From positions 1 to 64,000 of the forward strand of contig RCNN01000129.1 in the NCBI GenBank assembly GCA_003667245.1: a stretch of 64,000 bases of DNA, given 5' to 3'. Source of the stretch: Heterostelium multicystogenum. Taxonomy: Eukaryota > Evosea > Eumycetozoa > Acytosteliales > Acytosteliaceae. Position 1 is the stretch's first letter, and the number at the start of each line of letters is the position of its first letter. Positions 1 through 12,467 of the stretch are shown piece by piece. The translations under genes and the position numbers were made by a program. The notes beneath the pieces were generated by a model. The model made no database searches and had not been told where the DNA came from. It was given only the letters and a program-made list of their open reading frames with translations.

Positions 1-1190
1 TAATCATTCCTGGAATAATGTTAAAACATTTAGCTTGACACTTACCTGCCATGGCTGCTAGTAATACTTTTCCTTGTGCAAAATATAATACTACAGTTGG
101 TTTAAATTTAATGTCTGAAATGTTTTGTGTCTGTGACTGCGCAAACGCAGATGCTTGCTGGATAATATACGACCAGTGCAACCATTGAGCAAACAATGAA
201 AACTATATGTACTCCCTTAAATAATGAAATCAATTAGGAATCAATCCACAACCTGTTCTTTCAAGACAACTTCAATAATTACTCTCCAAACATGTCATTG
301 ATGGATCTGAATCCCAAGAGACTAAATTGTTATCGGATTGGAAAGTGCAATCTACTCCACCAAACATGTACTCATAACTGGTAAAATACATTGTATTTAC
401 AAGGAACCACAAAATTGAATAGTATCTTTGTTCATTTCTAGCTATAAAATTTGAAGTATATGATTCTCCACTAGAATAGGAAATAAAATGATTAGATTAT
501 GCTAAATTTAAATCATCTTGATACTTACAATCTTATTGTATAGAAATGTAATATTAATCGAACTGATACTACAAAGATGTATGGTGAGAAAGATACGACA
601 AATAGAACCCAATACATAATTCTAAAAAACCTTTCCAGGTTCATAAGGTATCGCCAGAATAGTTTAGGTTTCTCAACTCTTCGGATCCCAAAAATGGACT
701 TAATTGATTGAAAGAAAATTGAAAACAATTGAAACAAACTCTATGAGCAATACCCAAATAACTGTAATATTTTGGAAAACTTAAATTCAGCTTCATTTCC
801 TTCTGGATCCTGTTACCATGATTTAATAATTAGTTATATTTTTCATGTTGTTTATTTCTGTATAGATGAACTTACCTCCCAAGCTTGATTTTCACCACCT
901 AGATAATAAATTGAACATAAACAAATAAAGAGACATGCTACAAAAGCGGCAAAGAAGCTCTTCAGAACAGGACACCATCAATAAATGTATTTACATGATT
1001 CAACAATGCTGCTGGAACAGTGTGCACACACACAAAGAGAATACAATGGCCACACCTAAAAAACGAGATTCCAATCTTTTTGAAATGGTCTTCTTCTCTT
1101 TGTTTTCTTGACTGACTCTAGGATCACTGTCGGATTCATCTTCGATGATTCTGTTACTATGAATGGAAATGTTTGGAATCTGTTCTAATC
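1..1190 (-). CDS. Partial multi-pass membrane protein, C-terminus outside window
   Basis: A minus-strand multi-exon gene runs off the left edge. Exons I can join in frame are about 1019-1185, 876-957, 529-809, 283-470 and 46-202. The first encodes an acidic, Ser-rich cytosolic stretch followed by a hydrophobic helix that continues into the second exon (FFAAFVACLFICL). The 529-809 exon holds a second hydrophobic segment (YWVLFVVSFSPYIFVV) and the 46-202 exon a third. Donors at 45, 282, 528 and 875 fit GTAAGT or GTAATT; the donor at 1018 is a poor GTTCC. Two oddities: an in-frame TAG at 741-743 and a frame change inside the 46-202 exon. The 5' end is not resolved. I do not recognise the family; it resembles large dictyostelid surface proteins with several C-terminal membrane helices. 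Confidence 0.5.
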
Positions 1191-3062
1191 GTCATAATAA
1201 TAATAAAATTACTATTTCTCAGTAAAAAATATAATATAATCCAAACTACAGGTTCGAAGTAGTAGGTCATATAAAAATTAAGTAACTCCTTTGGAATTTC
1301 CTGGATTTATAAAAAAAATAGTTAATAACTAATCGAATTGATTTTTTTGTGATGATAAAAATTGGAATCGATTTGATGGAAATGGAAGTGATGAAGATGA
1401 AGATGATGATGATGATGTTATATAATCAACTCACGAATAATGTTAAAATTAATTAATTAATTAATTTGGTGAAATGAATTAAATTGTATGAAATTTAGAT
1501 ACTTTGAAGATAGTTTTAGGATATAAATAGATATGGATTGATTGAGGATTTGCGGAACTTTTATTTAGGAATGGAATCGATTAAAGAAAATAATATATTT
1601 CTATTCTATTCTATTATGCTATATAGGTTGTATTTTTCAAATTTTAAAACGAGCCTTTTTGCTTTTTGTATTTCTGTTGAGAATGAGTTGGATTTCTTTT
1701 ATTTTTAAATTGCTCTAGCAAAACACAACTATTATTATTATTTAATAATAATAGCTAAACTTTGACATCACACATTAATATCAGTCAGCAACAGTAGCAA
1801 AATTATTTATAAATCAACAACAATAACAAGAGCAAACAACAACCAAACAACTAACAAACTATTGTTTTAAAAAAGAAAAAGAAACTTGTGAATTCCAATT
1901 CATCCAATTCATTAAATTCTATTCATTACCAATAACACAAAGCTAACAGCAAAATTGAAGTTTGAATAGCATATATAAGTGCACTCTGCATGAGGTTATT
2001 CTTGACAATATCTTAAACCAATTATTACATAACATTCATACAAACAAATTACTAATTCAATTGAATTTGTGGTAACCAGAAGATGTGATTTTAGTTTGAG
2101 GGGTGATTTGTTTTAAGTTTGTGTTTTGACACCAAGGTGTAAGTGGTGAAATGTTTGTTAATAGAATTGATAATAATAACAAAAATTAACTTTAAATAAA
2201 CACTTTCTATTAAACCATTGAAAAAATATAAGAAAGATAATATATATTTATCTTTGTTATTATATCTTTGAGTATAATAAGTTGGTATTAATAATAATAA
2301 TCTATGAAAAAATTTATAATAGTATTACTATTATGATTAAGATATGTAGTATTTGTAATATTTCTATTGCTTCTATTATTATATCTTTTACTTTACTGAT
2401 GATGTTTGATTCACAATGATCTTAAAAGGTAAAGTACTGTATATGTGATAGATTTTGTATGTTTGATTTATATTTGATTGACTGATTGGAATTGTTTGCT
2501 TGTTTGTTTGATTTATTTATTTACTATTAGTAGGTACGAATTATCTAACTTGGATTACCTTTTCGTATCTATCTCTATGAATCTAGTTGGTAGGTATGAG
2601 ATTGCACTTTTTTTGTTCTGATCATGTTGGCATCCCCCGAAGTCAATCACTGATCTTTTTCCCCTACTTATATCAGAGAGGTTTGAAAGAGTCAAAAAAT
2701 AAAAATAAAAATCACAGCAAAGATATTTTACTGATCAACAACAATTTTTGTATTTTTTTGATTCATTGGTCCTCACATTATATTTTTGTTTTCTTATTGG
2801 TTGATTTATCATTAAATTCAGATGTCAAAATAAAAGGTTGCGAACCATGAAATGTCATACGATTATTTTTACAGTAGAATCGCTTCTGGTATATGTAAAG
2901 GAAATCAGAGAATGACCAGCTTGGATTGCGAGTTACTATCATGTTAGTCATCATGGTTTTCAACATTAAGCCTCAGCAGCTATTTTGACTTAATTATCGA
3001 TAGTCCTAATCAAATTATATTATTCATTTTATTGATTTGTTACTATTATATTATTATTATTA
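1191..3062. other. Intergenic, no supported gene
   Basis: Very AT-rich stretch with CAA/AAC-rich and TTA-rich simple sequence. A CAT/CTT-rich run near 1370-1420 reads as a Ser tract on the minus strand and could be an upstream exon of the left-edge gene, but no start or convincing splice pair supports it. Short open frames at 2587-2966 have no recognisable protein features. Confidence 0.5.
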
Positions 3063-4418
3063 TTATTTCTTGACAATCTGAATGACATCTTCATCTTCGA
3101 GTGGATGAGCAAGTCCAACTCTTTGTGGACAATGCTTTGCAGAAACACCCCAAACCAAACCATACTTAAATTGGTTTGCCAATTCTTTGTGAAGATATCC
3201 ACAAACATGCTCTACTGTAGCACCTGATCTTAAAATAACTGCATCGTTGAAATCTGGAGCCTCTGTAATATAGTAATGGACGGAATGAGAAAATGATATT
3301 AAAGGTGATAGATATGTTCAATGATAGTTACCTCCTCTTTTCTTTGTATAAACTCTAACTAAACTAAGGTATTCCCAAATCTTATCCAATAAATATCTAA
3401 ATTCAAATTCAAGTTGCAACTGATGACGACAGAGTTTGGAAGTCTGGCCAATCTATCAACTTCCTCCATTGAAAGTTGATCAACTTTGTTGTAAACATAT
3501 AAACATTTGATGTATGATCTTCTTCCTTCGATAGCATCAATCAATTCGTCAACTGTTGGGTCGCATCTAACAACCAAATCGCAATTGAAAATCTAGATTG
3601 GTGGTAGATAGGTAAGTTTGTTGTTGCGGTGCGATCGGTCCACTGTCGAGCAATAACATACTTTATATTCGTGTAGAATTGACTTTGCCAACTTCTCAGT
3701 AATCTTTGTAAGTGGGACTGTAGCAGTAAAGTTTACACACAGCAGTCTTTTGTTTAAAATATATATTTGGAGGTTGTGAGTTCAATCTAATACCAATGGC
3801 TTCAAGCTCTTCCTCCAACAATCTCTTTTGAACTTCTCCTTTGGTTGAGTCTAACATCATCAAAATAAGATCCTAAACACAATAAGTCAGTTTCGAACAC
3901 TAATCCTTTACTCGCGGTCATCTAATTGTTAGGAACTTACGGCAGTTCTGGCAACAGAAATAACTTGTTTACCTCTACCTCTACCTTGTGAAGCACCTTC
4001 AATGATACCTGGTGTATCTAGCAACTGAATTCTAGCACCATGGTATTGAATGACACCAGGAATACATGTCAATGTTGTGAATTCATACTCTGCTTGTGCT
4101 GATTGTGTAGATGTCAACTTTGATAGAATAGTACTTTTACCTACAGATGGGAAACTGACAGTTAAAGTTAACACAACATTGCTATTCTTCTTGCTGACTG
4201 AAACGAACTTACCCAATAAGAGCAACTCTAGCATCACCTGATTTCAATACTTCGAAACCTTCACCAGTCTTACCAGATGACTTTGGTGGTTCCAAAAGTT
4301 GTTGTCTCAGACGAGCCAACTTGGCTTTAAGCATACCAAGATGGTGCTCTGTAGCCTTGTTCTTCTGAGTACGGGCCATTTCAGCCTCAATATCCTTGAT
4401 CTTCTCTAGAATACCCAT
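3063..4418 (-). CDS. drg2: DRG2-type developmentally regulated GTPase (OBG-HflX family)
   Basis: A ribosome-associated GTPase in the DRG2/Rbg2 class, expected to act in the cytosol with a DFRP2-type partner. Five exons: 4213-4418, 3941-4154, 3662-3872, 3332-3592, 3063-3262, all with GTAAG/GTATG/GTAAC donors. The N-terminus has the family helix ([20 protein letters not shown]). G1 is GFPSVGKST, split by intron 1; G3 is DTPGIIEGA (usually DLPG); G4 is NKVD. The last exon gives the C-terminal TGS domain ending [11 protein letters not shown]. Wording around [10 protein letters not shown] and the ending identify DRG2 rather than DRG1. Two one-base frameshifts interrupt it, near 3735 (before the FTATVPL stretch) and near 3398 (after NLNLD); the protein resumes immediately each time, so sequence errors are more likely than decay. 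The start is the ATG at 4416-4418, matching family length. Confidence 0.93.
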
Positions 4419-5217
4419 CCTGTATTACACTTTTAATAAAGATAAGATAATATTAATGTTAAACTAATAATAAACAAAAAAAGATACGAAGTCTTTAGAA
4501 AAAAAAAAATAGTAATAGTTTGTTTTTTTTTTGATTTTTTGTAATTAGCATTTAGATTTGTTGGTTGACCCTCATATTTGAATGATCAATCAAACTGTTT
4601 TTAATCATTCACCTGACTTATATTATATATATATCTGTAAAATATATATATTTCACTTCAGAAACTAATGAGGTGTTAGTGATAAGGTTTATATACTGTT
4701 AAAAAGAAGTGACTCATTACAGACAAAGGTTGTAGGTAGGATAAGCGCCACTAATTCAAGAGTTTATACGATACCAACCATTAAGTGAATTGGGATTGAT
4801 AATATAAGAGATCCTAAATGGAAAAATTCGGAGTTAGAATAGCTCCGATTACTCAGCACAATTAAATATCTATTTGACAACATGAGTTAGATATTTATTT
4901 TGATGCCACTGGTTGTAGGATTGCGTTGTTTTTTTTTGTTTTTCCCCATTCCAATACCAACTTTTGGACTTTGAAAAATTGTAGACACAACTGTTAGACT
5001 TGACAATGATGGCACTATGGCACACCTAGTACATCCTATCCTATTTAAAACATGAATTCATTCAGGAATTTTCAATTAGAACTGAAAATGGGGAATTAGA
5101 ATAAATCACATCGGTTACCATTCTCAAATTCAAAAGTATTTAATAACTGATCAGTCAGTTATTATTTCTACTACTCTTTGTAAATCACATATAGATATCT
5201 ATAGTATACTATTAATT
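4419..5217. other. Divergent intergenic region
   Basis: Promoter region shared by the DRG2 gene (leftward) and the secreted-protein gene (rightward). It holds poly-A/T runs (4500-4530), an alternating TA stretch near 4620-4650 and no open frame of note. Confidence 0.5.
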
Positions 5218-6279
5218 ATGTATTTGTTCAAATTATATATTAGTGTAGCTGTGGCTATAACATTGTTATGTGTTGTTGATGGTTTTACATTTTTGGCACA
5301 AGAGAATGGATTGACTGAAATGACCATTCGAAGCTACACTCCATCCAAGGTTGATGGTAATCCATTCCCGGGACATGTAGTTACAAGAATCAAAGGTGCA
5401 AGTACACTCAATAACAATGGATTATCCTGGGGTGTCACTGCTGTCGCAGGAACCACATATTATACATTGCTTAGTGATGGAATGAATTATAACCTTTATG
5501 GAATTGATTTAACCAATGATCAATTAATTATTAATGGATACTCTCCAGTAAGTTATATAAATCAACTAAATTCTATTATATTTTGTTAATAATATTAATT
5601 CCATAATTATAGGAGTCTACTGAAATGTATGTCCAATGCTTGGTTTATGATTCAAACTCTGAAAAGTTAATTGGAATTGCACCAAATTCAATTGTACCAA
5701 GTTGGTTTGATGTTGTAGAGTTAGACCAATCTACTGGAGCTATTAAACACAAATTGGAGACCGGTAAATTCTCAGATGATTCTGAAATATTCTGGAATTT
5801 ATGCTTTTGACGAGTCAAGTTCCCAACTCTTCATAGTTTTCAAGGAATTTGACAACAGTACCCAAACTACTAAAGAAGGAATCATACCTATCTCCACCAA
5901 GGACGGTAAAGTTAGTGATCCAATCTGGTTTACTGGTTACAACGTACAAGATACAAACTTATTCAATTTGGCATATGATCCAGCCTCCAATGCACTCTAT
6001 GGAACCACTGCATCATACATTGGTACCGAAAGATCATTCGTAAGAATCGACCCAACCAGTGGAGAAATAACTTCTATCAATAACAAAACCGAAGTATGTG
6101 GAGGTAATGGTGTAATTATTCAGGATGGTTATTTTATTTCGCCAGGTCACGACAATGTATCATCCAATACCATGTACTACGTCTCCCTTACTACAGGTGA
6201 GATCGTCAAAAAGCACGTCAACCCCGAGTTATTTACATTGATTTCATTCTTGACTGTATCAGACTCATCTTCATTTTGA
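5218..6279 (+). CDS. Secreted protein of unknown function, possibly beta-propeller
   Basis: Two exons, 5218-5547 and 5613-6279, joined in phase 0 by a GTAAGT..TTATAG intron. The first about 22 residues are a typical signal peptide (MYLFKLYISVAVAITLLCVV). The rest has recurrent short segments such as YDSNSEKLIGIA, YDPASNALYGTTA and YVSLTTGEIVKK, spaced like strands of a beta-propeller or YVTN/SMP-30-like fold, and several N-glycosylation sequons. One frameshift lies near 5785-5795: the frame ending in EIFWNLCF passes to the frame reading SGIYAFDESSSQLF. The protein would be about 330 residues and extracellular or lysosomal. I do not recognise the family; the propeller idea is inference from repeat rhythm. 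Confidence 0.75.
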
Positions 6280-6399
6280 ATACAACATCCAACAAGTTTA
6301 AAGTATTATATATAAATTAACGTTAATTAATTGTTTATTTTAGTTATTATTAATTCTATTTACAAAATGGAATTGATTTAAATAAAACAAGTTTAACCA

Positions 6400-8090
6400 T
6401 TAATTAGTACATAGCTGACTTGCTAGTAGGGGATTAATTGCTAATTTCTTGAGTAAAAAGCCAAGTGAGTCCGTTGTAAGGTATCCGCCAATAACAGTCG
6501 ACTTCTTTTGAGTGTTTATCATCAAGAAATGTGATTCTTTAATTCTCTTGATATTGATAACAACTTTTCGATTTGATGTATCGAAGATCAATATGTTTAT
6601 AACAGTTTCTGGAAGAGCTTCAATTAAATTGTAATCAATAGCTGCTAGTACTGAGATACTCAATGTAATAGTGTGAGTGGAAGAAGGTATTGCATTCTTC
6701 TTAATTTTTAGAGAATAGTTTCGAAGATGGAGTTTTTCAACAGACTCTGGAATGACCCCTTGATTCAAAACTTGGTTGAAATGTGTACTTAAATACAACT
6801 CTTTAACATTGTCAGGAATATGACCAGGTTCCAATTCTTGGTTGAACTTCGATCCAAGACTGAGTACTTCGACTGTGGTAGGGATTGAACCTTTTTCTAA
6901 AGGGTGGTTATAGTTTGATGGAAGAACCAATTTAATTATCTGAGTAGGTAAGGAATCTTCCTTAATGGGTGCAATATGACGATTATATCCTAGATTTAGG
7001 AAATCAAAACTTGCATCCATTGGTAAGATTGTTGAAACCTCACAAGACTTGAAAAAACTGTATCCAATATTTAATCTCTTCAGGGTCGATGGGAAGGCTC
7101 CAGGTTTGATATTAGTGTAAGAAGAAATAGTAACATCAATGATGGTTGGTGGAATCGCACCTTTTTCCAAAGTTTCAGGTTTCTCGGCACCCAATTCTAT
7201 TATTTCAATGGAAGTTAAATTGTTTTTTACTATCAGATCAAGCCAATCAATCTTGACACATAAAAGAGATTTCAGGGTTGGGGGAATGGACTGAATGAAT
7301 GTTTCAGGAAGTGAAGAGACATCTCTATAGTGACCAATCTTAGTTCTTTAAGTGATGAAGGCAGGGTGCTTTGGTCGTAGGCTCGGAAGTTTTTACCCAA
7401 AGTTAAACTAGAAAATGTAGATGGGAACATATTTGCTCTGAAAGGATGGTTAAAATTATCACCAAAATGAATGGATTCTAATTTTTGAGGCCATTTTACA
7501 TCATCTAGGGAATAGTTGAAAAAATTGTCCAAACTCCATTGATTTTTACTTTTGAGAATAATAACTTTTGGCCAAAGAATTTGGTTAAATTAAAATTGAA
7601 TGTCCTTGAAAATTTAATATGATTAACCTTTGGGGGAATTTCCACATGGCCGACTAATTTATAAATCAAATTACCAATTAATATTAATTAATTTTACTGT
7701 TAATAAATTGATCTTACAATAATCTTGGTAATACTCATAAATTTGATTTTCTTCATTTTCAATCTCTTCTTTGCTACAATAAACAAAGTGAATTTGGGTT
7801 TTACAGAAATTGAAACATCTAGCTTGTCATTTTGCTCATTTTAATAAGTACTGGAATTCCTCATCGATACAAATTGATTTCGAGAGGAAATCATTTTTGA
7901 ACTTGAAGTAGGAATCCTTTTGTTTATTCCATTTGTCAGAGGATCTTAAGCTAAAGCATACACTATCAGAGTCTGATCCTTCCAATTGGACTGCCATTGA
8001 GTTCAACATGTTGGATGAAACATTTACTAAAGAATGACGTAAGCTGATAGTGGTTTCTTCTTCATTTTCCTTACTCTGATTAATTCCCAT
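6400..8090 (-). CDS. FNIP-repeat protein with acidic, possibly myristoylated N-terminus
   Basis: Exons 7852-8090, 7718-7773 and 6400-7653 join in compatible phases (239 + 56 nt, then TCGGCC...). The large exon encodes FNIP repeats, the dictyostelid LRR-like repeat of about 22 residues. Clear units are GDNFNHPF, SNYNHPLEKGSIP, SKFNQELEPGHIP and THFNQVLNQGVIP, followed by a conserved FNIP-family C-terminal segment. The first two exons give a Ser/Glu-rich leader beginning MGINQSKENEEE, which has Gly2 and Ser6 as N-myristoyl substrates do; FNIP proteins more often begin with an F-box-like segment. Frameshifts are seen near 7335 and near 7540. The joining of the leader to the repeats is my inference from splice sites and phase; alternatively the 7.7-8.1 kb part is a separate small gene. 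Confidence 0.7.
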
Positions 8091-9476
8091 TTTATATAAT
8101 ATATAATAGTAATATTTAGTTTTTATTTAGAAAAATAGCAATATTTATTTTATTTAGAATAAAAAAAGATAATTTAACTTATTCTTTGTATTGATAACAA
8201 TAATAGGATATTGATAGCTATATATTTAAAATTATTTTTTTAATAATGAAGGAAATTATTAATAACAAAAATGATCAAATAAGTGGTCAAATAATCAATT
8301 GAAAATACAATCACATCAACACAAATTAAAGGTGATTTGACAATTCATTCATTAGAGCAGTGATAAACTCAAGTAATCAAGTAAAAATGATGATTGCTAA
8401 TATAAATATTAATAGTACTATTATATATGTATTTATGTATATTTGTATTACACACATTAATAATGGTGCAGTATTATATATGATTACAACAAATGGGTTG
8501 TTGTACATATCATATCATATCATGTATGTTTCAGCAATTTGATATAATTGGTTTATTGGTATTCTCAAAACGAAATATTCATTTTTGGAAAATAAAAGAG
8601 TGGTAGGAAGTGAGGTAACAAAACTGAGTATGAGTGAAATGTTTTAGAATACAAAATTTTTAAATAATTACAACCAGCAAAGAGGGTGTCTGTACTTAAA
8701 TATTTTGAACAAACACCAATGAAGATGACTGTTGTTTTGAAAATACCACACCAACAAGTAAAATAGGGTGTGTTAGAGTAAGATAAAGATATAACATTAG
8801 AAAAGGCATATGTTAAAGTGATGTCTGCTTTTAGTTGTCCAATATGATATTGACCAAAGAGAAAAAATATGGAACATACCTACTGTTATTTATTCAACTT
8901 GATGTTTTATTGTTTGTTGTTTTAATAAGCTGAAGGTGAGTTGTGGTTATTGTTGTATTTGTATACAATAACTAATGATTAAAAATAGAATATAAATTGA
9001 TAAATGTTGTTATTGCTGTTGTTTATTTTTATCAATATTGACTACAATAACAATAACAATAATAAATTAACACAACAATAACAATAACAATATATATATA
9101 TACTAACTATTATATATATATTTATATAGAGAAGATAGAACTAATCTTTTACAGTTTTAAAAAGAACATCTAATTTCATTGTTAACCCAATGTATATACA
9201 TATATTAATCATATTCTCTCTTTTTTTTAAATAACATTTAATAATATATTAATTTTAATTTACAAACATACAAATTCAAATTATATACATATAATTAATT
9301 TATATTACTGTTTTAATTCACCCTCCAAAATAATTTATATTCGACATTTTCCAACAGTTCCGTTGTACATATTTTTATTTATTATATTTGAAAGTTATAC
9401 CTTTACACACACAGACCTTTTCATTTTATTTTAGTAATTCTGTTCAAGTTTACTCTTACCAAATTATTTGTAAAAC
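8091..9476. other. Divergent intergenic region
   Basis: AT-rich spacer between the FNIP gene (leftward) and the SnoaL-like gene (rightward). It contains CAATAA-type repeats (9040-9090), alternating TA tracts (9090-9130) and T-rich stretches just upstream of the ATG at 9477. No gene is seen. Confidence 0.5.
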
Positions 9477-10112
9477 ATGGGTTTCTTTAAGAAGTTAATG
9501 TCCAAGTTCAAGAGGTCAGATCATCACAATACAAAGAATACTGACCAACAGCCAAGTGGTCATAATAATCCTCCTGCAGATCAACCTTCTCAAACAAATC
9601 AACCACCTGCTCACTCAGATCATGTTCAACAGCAACCACCTGCTCAACAACATCCACCTGAGCAAACTCACCAACCCCAAACTACTACAACATCCACCTC
9701 ATCATCCGGTCAAATGACAATCAGAGATAAACTAAATGATATAATCAAAGCCGTTGGAGAGAGTAGAATATTGGAAGTATTCGAGAAATACTATGCTGAT
9801 GACATTGTGATGTATGAGAAAGGAGATGCTACCAATCGTCATGGTAAAGCCGAAAACAGAGCTGCCGAAACGGCATTTGCTAATAATGCAGTTGTTCATG
9901 AAGCAACAGGTAAAAATGATTAATATTTAAAAGAAATTTAAATACTAACAAAAATATACTTTTTAGTTAAAAAAATTATTGTTGATGGTAACTTAACAGC
10001 TTATGAAATGTATTTGGATTTTACATATGGTACAGAAAATATAAAGAAGACTCAATGGGCATTCCAAGAATGGAATGATCAAGGACTCATAGTAAAAGAA
10101 GAATTCTTTTAA
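9477..10112 (+). CDS. SnoaL/NTF2-like domain protein with Pro/Gln-rich linker
   Basis: Exons 9477-9909 and 9967-10112 join in phase 1 (GTAAAA..TTTTAG) to give 192 residues. The N-terminus MGFFKKLMSKFKRSD is basic and amphipathic with Gly2, suggesting membrane attachment, though residue 6 is Lys and not the Ser usual in myristoyl signals. Residues about 20-80 are a Pro/Gln/His/Thr-rich linker. Residues about 80-192 match the SnoaL-like NTF2-fold pattern: an FEKYYADDIVMYE helix-strand, then ENRAAETAFANNA, VHEATVKKIIVDG, TAYEMYLDFTY and a closing FQEWNDQGLIVKEEFF. SnoaL-like proteins bind small hydrophobic ligands or act as scaffolds; no catalytic claim is possible here. There is no frameshift. 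Confidence 0.82.
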
Positions 10113-11185
10113 AGATTATTTTATTAAGCAATAACCTTAGAATTTCTATCTAGTTTCCCCCTCCACTCCTATAATAATAAAATGGGTTTAAAATTTAAAA
10201 CTTCAAATAAAATACAACTCAAATTGTGTAAATATTTTATCTCAATGGTAAATATTCTCATTCTTTTGATACAAATTAGAAAACTAAGTATCTTAAATCT
10301 TTGGTATGATAAATGAGTTGATTAATTCAGGATGAACCATCATTATAGTAAAATAAAATCATCGTCATCTCACAAACAAGAGATAACTTCTTATTTTAAA
10401 TCAATAAGGGTTTGTTATTTTCATTTTGAAAATAATAATAAGATGGTGGGTGGTATTGGTAAAATAAAATGATACAACCAACTGTTAAGTATTTTCAAAA
10501 CAATGATCAAAATTTTTATTCTTTTTAATCAAATCCCAATGATAGCTGCTAGTTCATAGTTATCTACCAAATTGGTATGATAGATAATAACTCCCTAAAT
10601 CAAAATTAAATAGAAATAAATAGGTATTAAAATGATGTTGACCATCATTTTTTTTAAAATACATTCCCTCATCGAATCATAGCAATTTATGTTTCAAAAT
10701 ATTTTATTCGGTATTAAATAAGGAAACTAAAAATTATACCATATTTATCGAAAAAGATTTACTAAAATTAATTCATTTCCTAATATGAGTATGGGACTGA
10801 TATTTAGGAATGAAGTTGTATTTTTTTAAATTTGAAATTCAACAAAAAAACAAACCAATTTATTACTACAACATGAGCATCAACCATTATTAAAATTTAA
10901 AAAAGGTAAAGGTCATCTTCACGAACCCCCTTTTTCCACATTGAGATTAATACTATTTTATTTTTAATATATTTCAACAACAATTGACGTTACTGACATT
11001 GGATTCAATAATATCAAAAAATCCATACAATTCCAACTATAAATAGGGAAATTAGTGTTCTGGTTTTCTTATGCATTTCAAACTATTATTATTATTATTA
11101 TTGGAATAAGTCATAACTATCTATCATAATTATTCTTTTTTTTGCAATTCTCCTTTCTATATAACTACTTACGATCTTATAAACA
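10113..11185. other. Intergenic, no gene seen
   Basis: AT-rich spacer with no convincing open frame on either strand. Just upstream of the next gene there is a TTA-type repeat (about 11085-11103) and a T-run near 11135, common features of dictyostelid promoters. Confidence 0.5.
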
Positions 11186-11582
11186 ATGGAAAGTTTCTTT
11201 AACCATTTGCAAAAACCATCTATGAAGCCTTGGGTTCATGAAGACTTCCTTGGAGACTACAGTGATTCGCCACCCATTATTTCGACCAACTACAATACTA
11301 CTCAAGTCCCTCCAAGCTTTACATTGCAAGAAACCCAATCAAGCTCCACCTCCAACTACAACAGAGTAGGTATAATGTTTTGTTTTTTTAAATGTAAAAT
11401 TATCTAATTATTTGTTTCTCATTAAAGAAATTTTAAACATATATTTCTGTTTTTTTCTATTGTTTAATTTTATCCATCCATTGTCCGATATCTTGTTTTT
11501 GGTAAAGATAAAGAAAACGGGTTTAATGCACGAGACGCAAGAGAATCTGCATAATGATCCAGGAAGAATATTCAATCGATAA
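11186..11582 (+). CDS. Small orphan protein, 84 residues
   Basis: Exons 11186-11365 and 11508-11582 are joined in phase 0 by GTAGGT..TAAAG. The predicted protein begins MESFFNHLQKPSMKPWVHED, is rich in Ser, Thr, Pro and Asn (no membrane segment, low order) and ends IKKTGLMHETQENLH...IFNR. A GTAGGT donor is also used elsewhere in this window (17231, 44420), supporting the intron. No family is recognised. The small size and low complexity make this a moderate-confidence gene. Confidence 0.5.
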
Positions 11583-11749
11583 AAGGATAGTCCTAAATAG
11601 AAAAAAAACAAAACTTAACAAATAATATATCATGTAAATAAATAATAATGCAATATTAAATTAAAAATATAAAACTATCTTTAAAGATTTGAATTTATAA
11701 GATTGATTGGATTAGATTATTTGAATTATTATTATTTTATAAATAATTA

Positions 11750-12467
11750 TTAACTGTTGGCTTCTTTATTCTGTAATTGTTTTAAATATTTTATAACTTG
11801 CATTTTCTGGGGATGGTACTCTGGAGACTCACCAAAACCGACAACACGCTGCTCGTAGCACGCTTGTATTCTTCGACATGCCTCCAAGCCGGAAACTTGG
11901 TACAATCTTCCAAGGAGACAGGCAGCTATGATGCCAGTTCGACCACGCCCGGCCCAACAATGTAAATAGATACGGTGATGTTTCAGCTTTTCCATTAGCA
12001 GATCAATGAAATCCGAAAGTTCTTCGAGACTCTCGGCTACTCCACCATCCTCGATCGGAAAGTGTAAAAACTCTAATTCGATATTCTTTTGAGCGGCGAT
12101 CTTTTTGAGATCCTCTTGATAGGGTCTAAAGTTTTTGAGTTCAGATTCCAATTGTAAACATACAAACAATGTTATACCTAGAGGACAAGATGACCATCAA
12201 TCAATAAATTAATACCTAAGCACTGTATAGTATTTCTTTGCTTTGAATATACATACCGCTATCGACAAGAGATTGTAATATTTTAAAGTGTTGTTCGTCA
12301 CTTGTATTACCTGGATATTCACCAGTCATAATGTATTCCTTGACAACCCAGTTGCTGTAATCATTGGGACCTTTCATATCATTATCCACATGTGATCCAT
12401 CACAAGTACCGTCGCAACAAATACCATGTTTGCCTTCGTAGTGCCACCTCGGTGGAAGTTCGATCAT
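11750..12467 (-). CDS. Atypical dual-specificity / PTP-like phosphatase
   Basis: Exons 12257-12467 and 11750-12177 (GTATGT..CTCTAG, phase 1) give 212 residues without frameshift. The active-site loop HCWAGRGRTG (HCx5RT/S) is intact, with the general-acid region HFPIEDGG upstream at a plausible distance. The N-terminus contains a Cys-rich stretch (GICCDGTCDGSH) and WVVKEYIMTGEYPG, resembling plant and protist small tyrosine phosphatases whose domain starts with 'Y..G.YP'. Expected activity is dephosphorylation of phosphotyrosine/phosphoserine or a phosphoinositide; the substrate cannot be assigned. It sits convergent to the small orphan gene. Confidence 0.85.

Noticed and set aside
2395..2490. 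Possible C/D box snoRNA (TGATGAT ... CTGA)
   Set aside because: Boxes of this kind occur by chance in such AT-rich DNA; no terminal stem, D' or C' box or promoter element was found.
2587..2966. Overlapping open frames on both strands
   Set aside because: No start context, splice continuation or family features; low-complexity Lys/Asn and Phe runs only.
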